Origin: Brevibacillus sp. SYP-B805
Lineage (GTDB): Bacteria > Bacillota > Bacilli > Brevibacillales > Brevibacillaceae
NCBI RefSeq assembly: GCF_011059135.1
Contig: NZ_JAALGD010000001.1
Span: 479,235 to 543,234, forward strand
Reading direction: 5' to 3'
Length of the DNA: 64,000 bases
The translations under genes and the position numbers were made by a program. The first letter of the stretch is position 1; the number at the start of each line of letters is the position of its first letter. This document shows, piece by piece, positions 1 to 8,404 of the stretch. The notes under the pieces were generated by a model. The model saw only the letters and a program-made list of their open reading frames with translations. It did no database searches and was not told where the DNA came from.

Positions 1-1
1 G

Positions 2-1450
2 CTTGAATCGGTCGGGGATATCATCAAATCGACGCCATCCGTGGAAGATTTGGAAAACGAGCGTTTTGACCGTTCCTTTGAGATCGCATATGTGACGATG
101 CAGCCGGCCGACGCGATTCGCACAATGATTGCAAACATTTCCGAAATTCAAGAAGTGATCGTCGAACCGATCGAACTGAAGCAGCATCAGCCCGCCGCCC
201 CGCAGGCAGCGCAGGAAACGGCGGCGGCCGCTCAAACGGCGGAAGCCAAACAGCGGGCGGAGAATACGCCGGTCGGCGGCACCGGCAAGAAAGGATCGGC
301 CGGGAAAACCATCCGCGTCGATATTGACCGTCTGGACATCTTGATGAACCTTTTCAGCGAATTGGTGATCGACCGCGGACGTCTGGAACAGCTTGCGCGG
401 GAGATCGACCGCAGCGATCTGTCGGAAACGGTGGAGCATATGAGCCGGATCAGCGGCGACCTGCAAAACATTATCCTGACCATGCGGATGGTCCCGGTGG
501 AACAGGTGTTCAACCGCTTCCCGCGGATGGTGCGCGATTTGGCGAAAGACTTGAACAAGAAAGTCAATTTGGAGATTTACGGCGCGGAAACCGAACTGGA
601 TCGCACCGTAATCGATGAGATCGGCGACCCGCTGGTACATCTGCTGCGCAACTCCATTGACCACGGCATCGAATCCCCGGCCGCCCGCCGGCAGGCTGGC
701 AAACCGGAGGAAGGGACCGTTCAGCTCAAAGCGTACCACAGCGGCAACCATGTCTTCATCGAAGTGAAAGACGACGGCGCCGGCATCAACAAGGAAGGGG
801 TTCTGAAAAAGGCGATCGAACGGGGCCTTGTGACCCCCGCAGCAGCGGAGAACCTGAGCGATAAACAGATTTACGACCTGCTGTTCGCTTCCGGTTTCAG
901 CACGGCGGAAGTGATCACCGATATCTCCGGCCGCGGTGTGGGGCTGGATGTGGTCAAGAACAAAATCGAATCGCTGGGCGGCAGTGTCAGCGTCGATTCC
1001 GTGAGAGGACAGGGCACCACGTTCCTGATTCAACTGCCGCTGACGCTCTCCATCATCTCCGCCATGCTTGTCCAGGTGGAAAACGAGAAGTATGCGGTGC
1101 CGCTGAGTTCGATCATTGAAACGGCCGTCTTCCGCAAAGAGGAGATCATGCTGGCGCACCGTCAGAAAGTGATCGACTTCCGCGGCCGCGTCGTGCCGCT
1201 CGTCTCCCTGAAAAACATTTTCCAGGTGCCGGACAGCGGCAGGGGGAACGACGACGAAGTGGCCGTTGTGATCGTCCGCAAAGGGGAAAAGATGGCCGGT
1301 CTGGTGGTGGATTCCTTCATCGGACAGCAGGAGATTGTCTTGAAATCGCTGGGTAAATATCTGGTCAACGTCTTCGCCATTTCCGGCGCCACGATCCTGG
1401 GAGACGGACAGGTCGCGCTGATCATCGATTGCAACGCTTTGATTAAATAA
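2..1450 (+). CDS. cheA: Chemotaxis histidine kinase CheA (C-terminal part; 5' end outside window)
   Basis: CheA autophosphorylates in response to chemoreceptor arrays and passes phosphate to CheY and CheB. The reading frame is open from the left edge, so the N-terminal HPt domain with the phospho-accepting His is not visible. The visible 482 residues start in the CheY-binding/linker region with an Ala/Gln-rich stretch. Then come the helical dimerisation domain (RVDIDRLDILMNL onward), the GHKL ATPase domain with N box (LLRNSIDHG), G1 (DDGAGIN) and G2 (GRGVGLDVV), and the C-terminal CheW-like domain that docks to receptors and CheW. cheW follows after 13 bp with its ribosome binding site next to the cheA stop, so they are co-transcribed. 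Confidence 0.97.
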   Translation, partial: LESVGDIIKSTPSVEDLENERFDRSFEIAYVTMQPADAIRTMIANISEIQEVIVEPIELKQHQPAAPQAAQETAAAAQTAEAKQRAENTPVGGTGKKGSAGKTIRVDIDRLDILMNLFSELVIDRGRLEQLAREIDRSDLSETVEHMSRISGDLQNIILTMRMVPVEQVFNRFPRMVRDLAKDLNKKVNLEIYGAETELDRTVIDEIGDPLVHLLRNSIDHGIESPAARRQAGKPEEGTVQLKAYHSGNHVFIEVKDDGAGINKEGVLKKAIERGLVTPAAAENLSDKQIYDLLFASGFSTAEVITDISGRGVGLDVVKNKIESLGGSVSVDSVRGQGTTFLIQLPLTLSIISAMLVQVENEKYAVPLSSIIETAVFRKEEIMLAHRQKVIDFRGRVVPLVSLKNIFQVPDSGRGNDDEVAVVIVRKGEKMAGLVVDSFIGQQEIVLKSLGKYLVNVFAISGATILGDGQVALIIDCNALIK

Positions 1451-1463
1451 GGAGGGCTGCAAC

Positions 1464-1952
1464 ATGTTGGAACAAAAAGAGATCGTTGGGGAAGTAAAGG
1501 TCATCGTTTTCCGCCTGAAAGATGAAGAGTACGGCGTCGAGGTGAATCAGGTCCGCTCGATTGAGAAGCTGGATCATATCACCCGTGTGCCGCGCACGCC
1601 CAAATTCGTCAAGGGGGTAATCAATCTGCGCGGCGTCGTGACGCCGATCATTGACCTGCGCAGCCGGTTCGGCCTGGATGAAGCCGCGTATACCGACGCC
1701 ACCCGGGTGATCATCGTGGCGGTTGGCGAACTGGAGGTCGGCCTGATCGTGGATGCGGCCAACGATGTGATCGATATTCCGGCCGATGCCATCGAGCCCG
1801 CTCCGGAAGTGGTGGGCGGTGTGGAAGCCGCATACCTGCGCGGCGTCGCCAAATTGGAGAAGCGTCTCTTGATCCTCTTGAACCTGGACAAAGTCCTGAA
1901 CACGGAAGAAATGAAGCAGCTGGATTCGTTTGAGGGAAAACACCATGACTGA
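1464..1952 (+). CDS. cheW: Chemotaxis coupling protein CheW
   Basis: CheW is the SH3-like adaptor linking methyl-accepting chemoreceptors to CheA in the membrane array. The 162-residue product is a single CheW domain, with the typical core around VFRLKDEEYGVEVNQVRSIE and the conserved FVKGVINLRGVVTPIIDLR segment. The ATG at 1464 is preceded by an AAGGAGGG site. The end overlaps the cheC start by 8 bp, showing translational coupling. Length and order (cheA-cheW-cheC-cheD-sigD) match the B. subtilis fla/che operon. Confidence 0.97.
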   Translation: MLEQKEIVGEVKVIVFRLKDEEYGVEVNQVRSIEKLDHITRVPRTPKFVKGVINLRGVVTPIIDLRSRFGLDEAAYTDATRVIIVAVGELEVGLIVDAANDVIDIPADAIEPAPEVVGGVEAAYLRGVAKLEKRLLILLNLDKVLNTEEMKQLDSFEGKHHD

Positions 1953-2580
1953 TTTTAACCGCTTTGGCGATTTTCAGATCGATGTGCTGCGGGAGATCGG
2001 CAACATTGGTGCCGCCCATGCCGCGACAGCCTTGTCCCAAATGATCCAGAAAGCCGTGGATATGAAGGTCCCGCAGGTGAAAATCATTGCCTTCGACGAG
2101 ATCGCCGATTTTGTCGGCGGGGCGGAAGCGATCGTCCTCACCGTGTTTCTCCGTGTCGAAGGCGATTGTCCGGGCAACATGTTTTTCATTGTCGATTTGC
2201 CGTCTGCGCGCAATTTGCTCCGCCAATTATTGGGGCTAAGCGAAAGTACCGAAGAGGATGCGCCGCTCTCGGAGATGGAGCTGTCCGCCTTGCAGGAGAT
2301 CGGAAATATTTTGGCGGGATCCTATCTTTCTTCTCTCGCCGATTTTACCAAGCTAAACATGCAGCCATCCGTCCCGGCGCTTGCCATTGACATGGCGGGG
2401 GCGATCCTCTCCTATGGGTTGATCGAACTGGGCAATTCCGGGGATTTTGCGCTTACCATCGATACCGCGTTCTTTGAAGGTCATGAAGAGGTGGAAGGCC
2501 ACTTTTTCCTGATTCCCGATCCGGATGCGCTGGAAACATTATTTACGGCACTAGGAGTTCCTCTCGATGGAAATTATTAA
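1945..2580 (+). CDS. cheC: CheY-P phosphatase CheC
   Basis: CheC dephosphorylates CheY-P and partners CheD in adaptation. Two copies of the CheC/FliY active-site signature (E-x2-N with a following P) are visible: REIGNIGAAHAATAL near residue 12, and QEIGNILAGSYLSSL near residue 110. Both sites therefore look intact. The start is taken at ATG 1945 because GAGGGA lies 8 bp upstream and this gives the usual MTDFNRFGDFQIDVLREIGN N-terminus of 211 residues. A TTG at 1930 in the same frame is less likely. It overlaps cheW by 8 bp and cheD by 14 bp. Confidence 0.96.
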   Translation: MTDFNRFGDFQIDVLREIGNIGAAHAATALSQMIQKAVDMKVPQVKIIAFDEIADFVGGAEAIVLTVFLRVEGDCPGNMFFIVDLPSARNLLRQLLGLSESTEEDAPLSEMELSALQEIGNILAGSYLSSLADFTKLNMQPSVPALAIDMAGAILSYGLIELGNSGDFALTIDTAFFEGHEEVEGHFFLIPDPDALETLFTALGVPLDGNY

Positions 2581-3052
2581 AATTGGGATGGCTGATTTAG
2601 GGATTGCCAAATCTCCGGATCGCTTGCGGACGACTGGCCTGGGGTCATGTGTCGGTGTCGTCCTGTATGATGCAACCAAGAAAATCGCCGGAATGGCCCA
2701 TGTGATGCTCCCGGATTCGTCGCTCGCCAAGGGCAGTGATTATAATATCGCCAAGTACGCGGACACGGCGATTCCCGAATTGATCAAGGAGATGGTTCAC
2801 GCAGGTGCTGCCGTCCGCCATCTGGTGGCGAAGATGGCGGGCGGCGCCCAGATGTTTTCTTTCCTCTCCGGACATGATACCATGAGGATAGGGCCGAGAA
2901 ATGTCGAAGCCTGTAAGGCCGCGCTGCAGCAGGCTGGCATCCCCATCGTGGCAGAAGATACGGGGGGAAACTGCGGACGTACCATTGAGATGGATGCAGA
3001 AACCGGACTTTTGCAGATACGCACGGTAAATCAAGGGGTTAAGGAAGTATAA
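2567..3052 (+). CDS. cheD: Chemoreceptor glutamine deamidase CheD
   Basis: CheD deamidates glutamines of methyl-accepting chemotaxis proteins and stimulates CheC. The 161-residue product has the catalytic Cys28 in GLGSCVGV and His45 in AGMAHVMLPDS, followed by the conserved KMAGGAQMF segment. The ATG at 2567 lies within the end of cheC (14 bp overlap), the usual coupling for this pair, which works as a complex. Confidence 0.97.
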   Translation: MEIIKIGMADLGIAKSPDRLRTTGLGSCVGVVLYDATKKIAGMAHVMLPDSSLAKGSDYNIAKYADTAIPELIKEMVHAGAAVRHLVAKMAGGAQMFSFLSGHDTMRIGPRNVEACKAALQQAGIPIVAEDTGGNCGRTIEMDAETGLLQIRTVNQGVKEV

Positions 3053-3055
3053 CAT

Positions 3056-3430
3056 ATGGTTGGGACGAATACCTTCAATCTGGCAGTAGGCCTATTCGCA
3101 TTTTTGGTGACACTGGTAACGGCACTTTCAGGAAACGTTTTTCTCGTTTCCCTTGAACGTGCCGTATGCGCCTTTCTTTTGTTTTTTCTCCTCGCCTATC
3201 TGATTCGTTGGCTGGCAGCCCTCATCACGAGGCAGGCGGCGGAAAAAACGGGGACTCCGCATCAGATTGACCTGGTCACTCCGCATGAATCAACGGGAGA
3301 GCCAGCAGAGCGGACGGATGACCCTGCGGAAGGGTTCTCCCCCCTGGTGGCCCCCCGAATCGAACGAACAGATGAACCTACCCATCCGATCAACATTGCC
3401 AATACGATCAGGCGGTTTACTGACGACTAA
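3056..3430 (+). CDS. Small two-helix membrane protein in the che operon, function unknown
   Basis: I do not recognise this 124-residue product. It has two hydrophobic helices (about residues 6-27 and 34-56), then a polar tail rich in Thr, Glu, Pro and Asp that is probably cytoplasmic. It starts 3 bp after cheD and ends 17 bp before sigD, so it is part of the che/fla operon. B. subtilis has no counterpart between cheD and sigD. A motility-related role is inferred from position only. Confidence 0.75.
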   Translation: MVGTNTFNLAVGLFAFLVTLVTALSGNVFLVSLERAVCAFLLFFLLAYLIRWLAALITRQAAEKTGTPHQIDLVTPHESTGEPAERTDDPAEGFSPLVAPRIERTDEPTHPINIANTIRRFTDD

Positions 3431-3447
3431 AGGTTGGTGATTGACGC

Positions 3448-4236
3448 ATGACCCGACTCAACCATCAGGAAAAGGCGAAGGAATTTGACAAGTGGATATC
3501 CTGGAAGCAGGAAGGCAACAAGGATGCCGAGACCGAGCTGATCATGCGTTTCCTTCCGCTGGTGACAAAGGTTGCCAACCGCCTGGCCATCGGACTGCCG
3601 GCCACGGTTGACAAAGAAGATTTAATCAGTTTCGGCCGCTTCGGTCTGCTGGATGCCCTGCAAAAATTTGATCATACGCGCGGCCTGCAGTTTGAGACCT
3701 ATGCGATGTGGCGCATCCGCGGCGCCATGATTGACGGATTGCGGGAAAACGATTGGATTCCCCGGACGGTGCGTGACAAAGCCAAAAAAATCGAAGAAGC
3801 GTACACCCGGCTGGAGCAGGAAAAACTGCGAACGCCGACGGATGCGGAAGTATGTGAATACTTGGGGATGACAGAAAAAGAACTTCAGCAGGTTCTTTAC
3901 GATACATCACTGGCAGCCATGGTGTCCATTGACGAAGCGGTTGGCGAGGAAGACGAGCAAAAAACGGCTCGCCACTCCTATATTGTCGATGAAATGACGC
4001 CCCGTCCCGAGTCGGTTGCGGAAGCCAAAAGCTTGAAAGAAGTACTCAGCAAATGCATAGACAAGCTGCCGGAAAAGGAGCGTTTGGTCGTCTCCTTGTT
4101 TTACTTTGAAGAACTGACGTTGTCGGAAATCGCAGACGTGATGAATCTTTCGCCTTCCCGTATTTCCCAGCTCCATTCCAAAGCGATCTTTCGACTGCGT
4201 TCCGCATTGACTCGCTGGAAAAGTCAATTGCTATAA
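3448..4236 (+). CDS. sigD: Flagellar/motility RNA polymerase sigma factor SigD (FliA/WhiG family)
   Basis: This alternative sigma factor directs transcription of late flagellar, chemotaxis and autolysin genes. The 262-residue sequence has region 2 (YETYAMWRIRGAMIDGLRENDWIPR, diagnostic of the FliA/WhiG group), region 3 (KAKKIEEAYTRLEQ...) and region 4 with a helix-turn-helix (ELTLSEIADVMNLSPSRISQLHSKAIFRLR). Position directly after cheD and the small membrane protein matches B. subtilis. The ATG at 3448 follows an AGGTTGGTGA site. Confidence 0.97.
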   Translation: MTRLNHQEKAKEFDKWISWKQEGNKDAETELIMRFLPLVTKVANRLAIGLPATVDKEDLISFGRFGLLDALQKFDHTRGLQFETYAMWRIRGAMIDGLRENDWIPRTVRDKAKKIEEAYTRLEQEKLRTPTDAEVCEYLGMTEKELQQVLYDTSLAAMVSIDEAVGEEDEQKTARHSYIVDEMTPRPESVAEAKSLKEVLSKCIDKLPEKERLVVSLFYFEELTLSEIADVMNLSPSRISQLHSKAIFRLRSALTRWKSQLL

Positions 4237-4293
4237 GGGTGGAGAAGAGCCATTATAGAAAAAGACCCGTACATGATCGGGAGGGGAAAGAGG

Positions 4294-5700
4294 ATGGAAG
4301 GGAATGACATGTACAAACTGGAAGTGAAAATCTCCCAGGACAAACTGACGGCCGAGATTATTCTGCACACGGATGCCAAACAGATCTCCATCGAGGAACA
4401 AGAGATACGGGATGCCCTGCAGCGAAACGGTGTTACATACGGCATTATCGAGAGCGCCATACGCCAGCTCTGTGACAATCCGAACCTTTTTGTCAACCAA
4501 CCCGTGGAGGTGGCGGTTGGCATCCCGCCAATCGATGGCACCGACGCCCGCATCGAATATACCTTTTTGGAAAACATGTCCGACCAGGTAAGACCGAAAG
4601 AACTGGAAGACGGCCGCGTCGATTATTATACCGTGACGACCATCGCCAACGTGACGAAGGGACAGCTCCTTGCCCAAAAAATCCCGGCCCAGCCGGGGAC
4701 ACCGGGAATGGCCGTGACAGGGGAACCGATCGCTCCCAGGCAGGGGAAGGAAGTTGTCATCAAACCCGGGAAAAACGTGCTGCTGAATCAGGATCGCACC
4801 CTGCTTTATGCGGCGATCGATGGACAAGTCTCCTTTACGGATCATGAAAAAGTAAACGTTTTCCCTGTTTATGAAGTGAAGGGGGATGTTGACTTCGGCG
4901 TCGGCAATATTGATTTTGTCGGGACGGTGGTGATCCGGGGCAGTGTCCCGACCGGCTTTCGGATCAAGGCATCCGGTGACATTCGCGTGCTGGGAAGCGT
5001 GGAAGGAGCCGAGCTGGAAGCGGGGGGCTCCGTGGAAATCAAGAACGGCATCGTCGCTCAGGACAAGGGGCACGTCATCGCCGGCATGAATGTGATCACC
5101 TCGTTTATCCAGAACGGGAATGTAACCGCCGGCAGAGATGTGCTGGTGTCGCAAAGCATCATGTTTTCCCATGTCAGGGCGGGCAGGGACGTGATGTGCA
5201 ACGGCGCGAAAGGGATCATCATCGGTGGCACGATTCAGGCGGGGGAACGGATCGTGGCCCGGGTGATCGGCAACTCCAACGCCACCCCCACCGCGCTGGA
5301 AGTCGGCGTGAAGCCGGAACTGCGCGCAGAAATGGCCGAAATCACCAAGGAGTTGCAAAATATCCATGAAAACCTGCGCAAGACCGATCAGGGGCTGAGC
5401 GTGCTTGACCAGATCCTGCAGACAACCGGGGAATTGTCTCAGGAGAAAAAAATCCTGCAGCTGAAGCTGACCAACACCCGTCTGATCCTGGACAAGGAAC
5501 TGAAGCGGCTGGAGCAACGCAGAAAAGAGGTGGAGGAACAGCTGGCCGGAGAGTCGCCGGCGGTTGTAGACGTATACAGCATGATGTATCCCGGCATCAA
5601 GCTGGTGTTTGGCCGCCTGGTTCGCTTTATCAATCAGGAGATGTCCAGAACCCGCTTTATGGTGCTGGACGGTGAGATCAGAACAGCCACACTTCTCTAA
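4294..5700 (+). CDS. FapA/DUF342 family protein
   Basis: DUF342 proteins (flagellar assembly protein A family) have an N-terminal FapA domain and a central right-handed beta-helix. Here the repeats around residues 190-320 (GDVDFGVGNIDFVGTVVIRG, IRVLGSVEGAELEAGG) show that pattern. A coiled coil follows (about 345-430, ELRAEMAEITKELQNIHENL and the KELKRLEQRRKEVEEQL region). The exact function is unsettled; in this operon a role in motility or envelope polarity is likely. Three in-frame ATGs exist (4273, 4294, 4309); 4294 and 4309 have purine-rich sites at usable spacing. The coordinates use 4294. Confidence 0.85.
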   Translation: MEGNDMYKLEVKISQDKLTAEIILHTDAKQISIEEQEIRDALQRNGVTYGIIESAIRQLCDNPNLFVNQPVEVAVGIPPIDGTDARIEYTFLENMSDQVRPKELEDGRVDYYTVTTIANVTKGQLLAQKIPAQPGTPGMAVTGEPIAPRQGKEVVIKPGKNVLLNQDRTLLYAAIDGQVSFTDHEKVNVFPVYEVKGDVDFGVGNIDFVGTVVIRGSVPTGFRIKASGDIRVLGSVEGAELEAGGSVEIKNGIVAQDKGHVIAGMNVITSFIQNGNVTAGRDVLVSQSIMFSHVRAGRDVMCNGAKGIIIGGTIQAGERIVARVIGNSNATPTALEVGVKPELRAEMAEITKELQNIHENLRKTDQGLSVLDQILQTTGELSQEKKILQLKLTNTRLILDKELKRLEQRRKEVEEQLAGESPAVVDVYSMMYPGIKLVFGRLVRFINQEMSRTRFMVLDGEIRTATLL

Positions 5701-5719
5701 ATAAGGGAGCGATTTGGCC

Positions 5720-6046
5720 ATGAGCCTGAAAAATGTCGAACTGCAGGTCGCATTGCCTCGAACCCAGGAAGTCGGACGGATTCAAGAACAGCAGCAGCAC
5801 AGACAGATGCATGAGCATCAGTACGGGATCGATGCGCGCAATCAGCAGGACCGCCAGATGCAGCAGCGGACGACCAACATCAGCGAAACGGACAAGGGAC
5901 AGATCAAGGACAAGCAGGAGAAGGAGAAAAAACGGAACCGGCGTGCGGCCGGGGAGCACAAACAGGCAGCGGAAGGCAAGGCGCAGGGAGACAAGGGCAG
6001 CATCCCCGATCCGATTCGCGGACGTCATATTGACATTTCATTGTGA
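5720..6046 (+). CDS. Small charged, glutamine-rich protein, function unknown
   Basis: This is a product of about 108 residues without hydrophobic segments. It is rich in Gln, Arg, Lys and Glu (QEQQQHRQMHEHQ; DKQEKEKKRNRRA) and ends PDPIRGRHIDISL. It is probably helical or coiled and partly disordered. It sits 19 bp after the DUF342 gene with an AAGGGAG site, so it is a real operon member rather than a shadow; a rival frame over the same bases (5733-6059) has no ribosome binding site. An in-frame TTG at 5714 is an alternative start. Function is not recognised. Confidence 0.7.
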   Translation: MSLKNVELQVALPRTQEVGRIQEQQQHRQMHEHQYGIDARNQQDRQMQQRTTNISETDKGQIKDKQEKEKKRNRRAAGEHKQAAEGKAQGDKGSIPDPIRGRHIDISL

Positions 6047-6064
6047 TGAGAAAAGGTGAAACAT

Positions 6065-6574
6065 ATGGACCAACCAATCTACCTGCTCCTCGGGGCAGGC
6101 GTGCTCATCCTCGCCATCGCCTTGTTCATGAAGAAGGAGAAGGGTGAACAGGGGAACCTCCAGCAGGCGATGATGAGCCAGCCGATGGAGCGGGCCGAGA
6201 TGGAGAAGGCGCTGCAGCGCTTCGTCAAACAGGTGAAAGAAGAGAACGAAAAGCTTGCAGGCGTGATGCGCCTATCCAAGCAGTCTCTCCAACAGCAGAT
6301 CGCCCGCCTGGAAGAGAGGGTTCAGGCGGCCGAACAAAAGCTTGCCGCCATGCCTGGCTTTTCGCCGTCCGGAGGGAACGCGGGGGAAGAGGCGGCAGCA
6401 GCAGAGGAAGAAGATGTGCTGGCGCTGCATGAGCGATACAGGCGTGTCTTTGAATTGAAGCAGGAAGGGCTGCATATCGAAGAAATCGCGAAACGACTGG
6501 GGGCGGGGCGCGGGGAGATCGAACTGATCCTGTCGCTGGCGGCCCCCCATGAGAGAGGTTCAACCCATGGATAA
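6065..6574 (+). CDS. SwrB-like membrane-anchored coiled-coil protein
   Basis: The 169-residue product has one N-terminal transmembrane helix (about residues 5-25, IYLLLGAGVLILAIALF). A coiled coil follows (about 50-100), then an acidic Ala/Glu linker and a C-terminal helix-turn-helix-like motif (YRRVFELKQEGLHIEEIAKRL). This is the architecture of B. subtilis SwrB (YlxL), which lies just downstream of sigD and activates flagellar type III export. The identity is inferred from architecture and position. The ATG at 6065 follows AAAAGGTG; an in-frame GTG lies at 6056. It overlaps the next gene by 8 bp. Confidence 0.7.
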   Translation: MDQPIYLLLGAGVLILAIALFMKKEKGEQGNLQQAMMSQPMERAEMEKALQRFVKQVKEENEKLAGVMRLSKQSLQQQIARLEERVQAAEQKLAAMPGFSPSGGNAGEEAAAAEEEDVLALHERYRRVFELKQEGLHIEEIAKRLGAGRGEIELILSLAAPHERGSTHG

Positions 6575-7175
6575 GCGCAGTCTATTGTTCGGATTCGGAG
6601 CGGGTGTGGCGTTTGCTGCCGGTTTTATGCTGGTCTTTCCCGCTCAGGGGCCGACAGCCTTCTCCTTGACCAAAGAGCAGCTGCAGGCCGCAGCGGAAGC
6701 AAATCAGATGGTGCTCGTACCCAAACAGGAGTATGAAAAATGGCAGCAGCATAAGCAGAGCGAGGCGCCGGTAACGCCGCCGTCCGCCCCCGGGCAGCCG
6801 ACAGCCCCCGCTGTGCAGCTACCCTCAGCCGCAGAGCCGTCGCAGCCGCAGGCGCCGGCCGCTCCGCAACCGCAAAAACCCGCCGGACAGGCACCCGCGA
6901 CCCATTCTCAGCCGCTAAAGCCCACAGGCCAGCCCCCCACAGCGCCGTCCGCACCCAAGCCGACGGTCAGCTTTACCGTCAAGCCGGGGATGACAAGCAC
7001 AGATGTGGCTCGCGGTCTGGTGCAGGCTGGCGTGCTGCCGCCGGACAGCCCCTTTGTGGAGAAGCTGCGCGAACAGAAGAAGCTGAACCGGATCCGCAGC
7101 GGAATCTACACGATTCCCAAAGGCATCCCGGTGGATGAGCTGATCCGCCTGCTGACGACACCGCCCAAAAGCTGA
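6567..7175 (+). CDS. Membrane-anchored protein with C-terminal YceG-like domain
   Basis: This 202-residue product has an N-terminal signal-anchor (LLFGFGAGVAFAAGFMLVF) and a long Pro/Ala/Gln linker (about residues 65-130, a likely cell-wall spacer). The last 65 residues (SFTVKPGMTSTDVARGLVQ ... RSGIYTIPKGIPVDELI) resemble the LysM-like N-terminal part of YceG/MltG lytic transglycosylases. The catalytic YceG domain itself is absent, so it probably binds rather than cuts peptidoglycan. The start at ATG 6567 is set by GAGAGG 9 bp upstream. It is the last gene of the che/fla operon; the terminator starts inside its final codons. Confidence 0.75.
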   Translation: MDKRSLLFGFGAGVAFAAGFMLVFPAQGPTAFSLTKEQLQAAAEANQMVLVPKQEYEKWQQHKQSEAPVTPPSAPGQPTAPAVQLPSAAEPSQPQAPAAPQPQKPAGQAPATHSQPLKPTGQPPTAPSAPKPTVSFTVKPGMTSTDVARGLVQAGVLPPDSPFVEKLREQKKLNRIRSGIYTIPKGIPVDELIRLLTTPPKS

Positions 7176-7189
7176 TGGGGCGGTTTTTT
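7161..7189 (+). terminator. Terminator of the che/fla operon
   Basis: CCGCCC (7161-7166) pairs with GGGCGG (7178-7183) and is followed by six T. The 5' arm lies in the last codons of the YceG-domain gene, so the hairpin spans its stop codon. Confidence 0.85.
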
Positions 7190-7376
7190 GCTGGCAGCAA
7201 GGAACGTGCAAGCGAGAAAGATGGCCCCAACCGACACCGGCAAGGGCCCCCACTCGGCAAAGCGTCGGCTGCCGCCGGTTGGGTGGAGTGCCAGCTTCCG
7301 TCAGCGGGTGATTATTCGGGGGCCCCCGCCGACATCGGCGTAAGCTTAAGTCGGCTGGGTAAATATTATTGGTTTC
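7190..7376. other. Intergenic region with GC-rich structured DNA
   Basis: No plausible gene is seen here. A large inverted repeat is present: 7226-7233 pairs with 7276-7283, with a further five-pair helix inside (7238-7242 with 7270-7274). It is followed by a hairpin repeat at 7318-7360. The region lies between the che operon terminator and the rpsB promoter, so neither obvious transcript covers it. Confidence 0.6.
7318..7360. repeat. Dispersed hairpin repeat, copy 1
   Basis: GGGGGCCCCCGCCGAC is followed by a 16-base loop and an arm beginning GTCGGC. The same unit occurs at 39636-39679 (37 of 42 positions identical by eye). Here the stem has one mismatch and no T-run, so it is unlikely to terminate transcription. 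Confidence 0.65.
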
Positions 7377-7405
7377 TTGCATTTGCGAATCCTGTGTGTT
7401 ATATT
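7377..7405 (+). promoter_or_regulatory. SigA-type promoter of rpsB
   Basis: TTGCAT (-35) at 7377-7382 and TATATT (-10) at 7400-7405 are separated by 17 bp, ahead of a leader of about 120 nt before the rpsB start. Confidence 0.75.
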
Positions 7406-7530
7406 TTTCTTCGGTGTTGAATTCGCACGCCGACCAATTCCGGCAACGGTGCTGCTTCCAGCAGTCTTGTCGGGAGATGCGGGCGGCGGAGGTAGGCACA
7501 AAAAAACCATGCTGAAGGAGGTGTGAAATT

Positions 7531-8238
7531 ATGGCGGTAATCTCCATGAAACAGCTGCTCGAGGCTGGTGTTCATTTCGGTCACCAAACTCGCCGCTGGA
7601 ATCCGAAAATGGCCCGCTATATTTTCACCGAACGTAACGGTATCTACATCATCGACCTGCAAAAGACGGTCAAAAAAGTGGAAGAAGCGTACAACTTCGT
7701 GCGCGATCTCGCTGCGGCAGGCGGCAAAATGCTGTTTGTCGGCACCAAGAAACAGGCGCAGGAATCCGTAAAGGAAGAAGCGGAGCGCACTGGCCACTAC
7801 TACATCAACCAGCGCTGGCTGGGCGGTACGCTGACCAACTTCGCTACCATCAAAAAGCGTACGGCACGCCTCGCTGAACTGAAGCGTATGGAAGAGGACG
7901 GTACCTTCTCCGTACTGCCGAAAAAAGAAGTGATCAACCTGCGCAAAGAGATGGAGCGCCTGGAGAAATTCCTGGGCGGTATCGCGAACATGGATAAATT
8001 GCCGGACGCCCTGTTTGTGATCGACCCGCGCAAAGAGCGCATCGCGGTTGCAGAAGCGCGCAAGCTGGGCATCCCGATCGTGGCGATCGTGGACACCAAC
8101 TGCGATCCGGATGAAGTGGACTACGTCATCCCGGGGAACGACGATGCAATCCGTGCCGTCAAATTGCTGACCAGCAAGATGGCGGACGCTCTCCTGGAAG
8201 GCAGCCAAGGCGGCGAACAAACGACGACGACTGCGTAA
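7531..8238 (+). CDS. rpsB: 30S ribosomal protein S2
   Basis: S2 binds the head-body junction of the 30S subunit and is needed for S1 or mRNA docking. The 235-residue product shows the S2 signatures ([35 protein letters not shown] and [25 protein letters not shown]). The ATG at 7531 has an AAGGAGGTG site. It has its own promoter and two terminator hairpins separating it from tsf, the usual rpsB-tsf arrangement allowing excess S2. Confidence 0.98.
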   Translation: MAVISMKQLLEAGVHFGHQTRRWNPKMARYIFTERNGIYIIDLQKTVKKVEEAYNFVRDLAAAGGKMLFVGTKKQAQESVKEEAERTGHYYINQRWLGGTLTNFATIKKRTARLAELKRMEEDGTFSVLPKKEVINLRKEMERLEKFLGGIANMDKLPDALFVIDPRKERIAVAEARKLGIPIVAIVDTNCDPDEVDYVIPGNDDAIRAVKLLTSKMADALLEGSQGGEQTTTTA

Positions 8239-8242
8239 GTTC

Positions 8243-8290
8243 GGTTCTGAGGGTGGACTGAGGGTTTCAGAACCCCGTCCACTCTTTTTT
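8243..8290 (+). terminator. Terminator after rpsB (first of two)
   Basis: GGGTGGAC (8251-8258) pairs with GTCCACTC (8277-8284), followed by T6. The overlapping pair GGTTCTGA (8243-8250) and TCAGAACC (8267-8274) offers an alternative fold. Confidence 0.85.
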
Positions 8291-8296
8291 AAGGGC

Positions 8297-8336
8297 CCCG
8301 CCCGGCGCAGCGGCAGCGATGCCGGGTGGGTTTCTT
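8297..8336 (+). terminator. Second hairpin between rpsB and tsf
   Basis: Arms 8297-8306 and 8321-8330 form ten pairs (one G-T), followed by TTTCTT. It acts as a tandem or back-up terminator. Confidence 0.65.
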
Positions 8337-8404
8337 CACAAGCCGGACCGTTGGCAATATAGACCGAACCATCCAAAATTCAGATGATCAAGGAGGGCCA
8401 TTCG

